Shown here: positions 4,578 to 6,761 of the stretch, piece after piece
Layout: each line of letters begins with the position of its first letter
Position numbering within the stretch: position 1 is the first letter of the stretch
Assembly (NCBI GenBank): GCA_029573975.1
Contig: JAKQBU010000486.1
Location: 1-6,761, forward strand
From: Planctomycetota bacterium
GTDB lineage: Bacteria; Planctomycetota; Phycisphaerae; Sedimentisphaerales; SM23-30
Direction: 5' to 3'
Length of the DNA: 6,761 nucleotides
Program-made: the position numbers and the translations under genes
Notes under the pieces: model-generated
Database searches by the model: none
Told to the model about the DNA's origin: nothing
What the model saw: the letters and a program-made list of their open reading frames with translations, nothing else

Positions 4578-6761
4578 TTATACCAGCAAAACTCTGAAGT
4601 CCGCCTGATTCTGGGCGGTCTGGCCGCCAATCGTTACTTTACCGATACTGGTACTGGCTGTTACACCGAAGATAACACCCTGGTTATTCGGGTTGATGCT
4701 GCCCAGGGTCACGGTTCCAACCGAGCCGGAGGTAAAGCCTGCCAGCGGGGCGAAGAAATTGGCGTAGCCGGAGGCGGTGATGGTCGGAGCCATGCCGGTT
4801 GCGATAGTGGAACCGTCATAGTTGTCCCCAATCTTAATGCTGGTAAGGGAGCCGCTGGGAAGCTGGGTGAAGGAGTCCGCTGCCAGGCCGGTGCCGCCGA
4901 GTTTTCCGTCGGAACCGAGGTCGATACTGTAACCGCCGCAGATGAGGGAGTCAACAGCATCCCGCTGGACGGTCAGGGCCTGGAGGGTGGACTGGGTGTT
5001 CACCACGGCGTTGGACATGCTGCCGAGAGTGATTTTTTCGATGCTGGCGGCATTAATGGCGCCGGTGAAATCGAGTTTGCCGGCATCAAATTTTTTCAGC
5101 AGGCCGTCAACACTGAAACTGCCCTGAACGGGATCTGTGGAATCCTTGCCGCTAATGGTGAATTTGTTCACGTTATTGGCATGGAAGGAACTGCTGCCGA
5201 AGGTTTGGGCGGAAAAAGAAGCGACATCGCCGCTGATATTGATCTCGGTATAATCGCCGATATTGCCGGCTGTGATTTTTGCACCTTTGCCGGCGATCTG
5301 GCCGATAGTGATGTCGGCGCCATCTTCGATGTTACCAAGCTTAAGTTTACCGGCCAGGTTGGTCAGGTCGATGCCGCCGTCTTCACCGGACAGGGTGACA
5401 TTTTTGAAGACGATGTTCTTCATGGTACCGCCGGTAATACTGCCGAGGGTGGTGGTGTAATTCTTGATGGGGATGGTTACGCCCATATCTTCGTAGCTGC
5501 TGGTCTTTGGAGAGATAATGGTAAGGACGGACTTATCGGTGGTGCCGACCAGCTCGATCTTTTCGATGTCGCCGCTGAAACCGCCGCCGACCAGACGGAC
5601 ATTGGCATAGCCGCCGCCGGTGAGCTTGATCTGAATGGTCTCGCCATTACTATCATTGATGAGAATTTTGGTAAGTTTCTGGCCGTTTAACTCCCCTACC
5701 TGCGCAGTGTAATAGCTTTTGCCCAGCAGCGTGAGGGAGTCGGTCTGATCCGCGGCGGGGTCCTGCAAATTGGCCGTGGAAGTAATGGTTACCAGGGAAG
5801 ATCCGTTAAAGATCGAGCGCGGGGCGAAAGTAACAGCGACGGCGAGGCTTTGGCCGGCCGAAATCATGTAATAGCCAGTATCCGCGTCCGGATCGGTCTG
5901 AGGATCGAGTTTGAAGAACGTGGAAGAAACATCCAGGTCTTTAATCCAGAGGGTACTGCCGCCGTTGTTGATGATGGAGAAGGTCTGGACGCTGATTTCG
6001 CCGAGAACAAAATTGAGGGCATCGTCATTGGTGAGAGTAAAGTTGATCTGCTGATCGTCCGGACTGCCCTGGGAGTCCAGGATGCTGATCTGGCCGGGGG
6101 CGGCGCCGGTGCCGTCGAGGAGAATCGTCCAGAAGGAATTGCTTTCCCCGTAAATCGTTACAGTGCCGGTAAAGGTGCCGAGGGCGGCGGGCGTGAAGTC
6201 AATGGTAAGCGCCTCCTGCTGGCCGGGCAGCAGGGTGACGCTGGAGGAGAAAGATTCAAGGTCGAAGTTAGCGGCACTGCCGTCGGTCAAGGCCCAGCCG
6301 GTAATTACCAGGCTGTTGGAACCGGTGTTTTTCAGTGTGATGGTCTGCGGGGCAGACGTCTGATTGACAGCGACTGGACCAAAGCTGAGAATCCCGTCAT
6401 TGGGCGTGGAATCGGAAACGGTTACATCCAGGACATGCTCAGTGCCGACCCCGGTCAACAAGACGCTATACCAGGGATTGATTTCATCGACATTTTCGGC
6501 GTTGCTGAGAATCCGCAGGGTGCGCTCCGACGAACCGGTGGCAGCGGGAGTGAACAGAACGGTAACGGTCAATTCCTCATTGACTGCCAGAGTAACAGGC
6601 AAAGCCGAGGAAGGCGGATCGAGGATGGCAAAGGGCGAATCGAGGACCGGGGAAAAGACAAAGCTGGTAATTTCCAGCGGCTGACCGCCGATGTTTTTAA
6701 TGGTAAAAGTCTGAGCGGAAGGACTGCCCAGCACAACGGAGCCAAAGCTGACGATATCGAC
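4578..6761 (-). CDS. Large ASH-repeat (choice-of-anchor D-type) protein with beta-solenoid-like C-terminal region, 5' end missing
   Basis: The frame is open to the right edge (codons begin at 6761), so only the last 727 residues are visible; the GTG at 6734 lies inside a repeat and is not a credible start. Visible residues about 1-105, 112-220 and 225-347 are three ASH-like beta-sandwich repeats, each with a F-G-x-V/I start, a T-x-x-I/L-K-N-x-G strand, a V-x-F-x-P-A strand and a closing L-x-G-x-G. Such repeats occur in ASPM/SPD-2/Hydin and choice-of-anchor D proteins, generally as binding or stalk modules. Residues about 350-727 are rich in Gly, Ser, Thr, Ile and Asn with recurring I-x-x-I/L-x-x-G-x-I strands, looking like a beta-helix or stacked-strand domain; I know no named function for it. 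There is one cysteine in the visible part and no C-terminal LPXTG, PEP-CTERM-like helix or other sorting tail; the end is ...F-R-V-L-L-V. Inference: an exported surface or extracellular structural protein, since a signal peptide would lie off-window. It sits 5 bp upstream of rsmD. Confidence 0.8.
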   Translation of the reverse strand, partial: VDIVSFGSVVLGSPSAQTFTIKNIGGQPLEITSFVFSPVLDSPFAILDPPSSALPVTLAVNEELTVTVLFTPAATGSSERTLRILSNAENVDEINPWYSVLLTGVGTEHVLDVTVSDSTPNDGILSFGPVAVNQTSAPQTITLKNTGSNSLVITGWALTDGSAANFDLESFSSSVTLLPGQQEALTIDFTPAALGTFTGTVTIYGESNSFWTILLDGTGAAPGQISILDSQGSPDDQQINFTLTNDDALNFVLGEISVQTFSIINNGGSTLWIKDLDVSSTFFKLDPQTDPDADTGYYMISAGQSLAVAVTFAPRSIFNGSSLVTITSTANLQDPAADQTDSLTLLGKSYYTAQVGELNGQKLTKILINDSNGETIQIKLTGGGYANVRLVGGGFSGDIEKIELVGTTDKSVLTIISPKTSSYEDMGVTIPIKNYTTTLGSITGGTMKNIVFKNVTLSGEDGGIDLTNLAGKLKLGNIEDGADITIGQIAGKGAKITAGNIGDYTEINISGDVASFSAQTFGSSSFHANNVNKFTISGKDSTDPVQGSFSVDGLLKKFDAGKLDFTGAINAASIEKITLGSMSNAVVNTQSTLQALTVQRDAVDSLICGGYSIDLGSDGKLGGTGLAADSFTQLPSGSLTSIKIGDNYDGSTIATGMAPTITASGYANFFAPLAGFTSGSVGTVTLGSINPNNQGVIFGVTASTSIGKVTIGGQTAQNQADFRVLLV

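Noticed and set aside
4012..4608. 198-codon open frame on the + strand
   Set aside because: It lies antisense to rsmD and the end of the ASH gene. Its Gly/Ala-rich translation mirrors the opposite-strand codons, and rsmD has clear motifs.
5181..5690. 169-codon open frame on the + strand, rich in D, G and A
   Set aside because: It is antisense to the repetitive Gly/Ile/Thr-rich tail of the ASH protein, whose codon pattern generates it.
6732..6734. GTG as the start of the ASH protein
   Set aside because: The frame continues without a stop to the window edge, and the nine upstream codons (VDIVSFGSV) complete the first strand of an ASH repeat, so the gene is truncated by the window.

Overview
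The window most likely comes from a Planctomycetota genome, possibly a Phycisphaerae-like lineage. This is an inference. It rests on a very large protein that joins ASH-type (choice-of-anchor D) beta-sandwich repeats to a glycine- and isoleucine-rich, beta-solenoid-like tail, an architecture I associate with planctomycetes, next to otherwise ordinary Gram-negative housekeeping genes. No 16S rRNA or other decisive taxonomic marker is present. Coding density is very high and there are no tRNA or rRNA genes, CRISPR arrays, transposases or other mobile-element signs.

Left half (+ strand, about 1-2600): a run of co-oriented genes with gaps of 27, 4 and 59 bp, consistent with one operon. It holds the 3' end of a class I mannose-6-phosphate isomerase (ManA); an RsuA/RluB-family rRNA pseudouridine synthase; a lipoprotein with TPR-like helical repeats and a C-terminal SPOR domain (envelope/peptidoglycan); and a SIS-domain sugar-phosphate isomerase that keeps the metal and catalytic residues of GmhA but carries an extra segment of about 24 residues. 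Two sugar-phosphate isomerases and a predicted envelope lipoprotein point towards surface-polymer or cell-envelope work, with the rRNA-modifying enzyme as an unrelated housekeeping passenger.

Middle (2600-2704): a 105-bp convergent intergenic region with an 8-bp perfect inverted repeat and no T-tract. It is the only sizeable non-coding stretch.

Right half (- strand, 2705-6761): three tightly packed genes transcribed leftwards. The first is the giant ASH/beta-solenoid protein, whose 5' end lies outside the window. Five bp later comes rsmD (16S rRNA guanine-N2 methyltransferase), and overlapping it by one base (TAATG) is cca (class II tRNA nucleotidyltransferase). The last two form an RNA-maturation pair, with their expression apparently tied to a predicted secreted structural protein.

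I found no clear new defence or mobile system. The points most worth a second look are the ASH/beta-solenoid protein and its unnamed tail domain, its 5-bp junction with rsmD, a 9-bp tandem repeat that expands a loop inside rsmD, a G7 tract at the rsmD/cca overlap, the TPR-SPOR lipoprotein, and the insertion in the GmhA-like enzyme.
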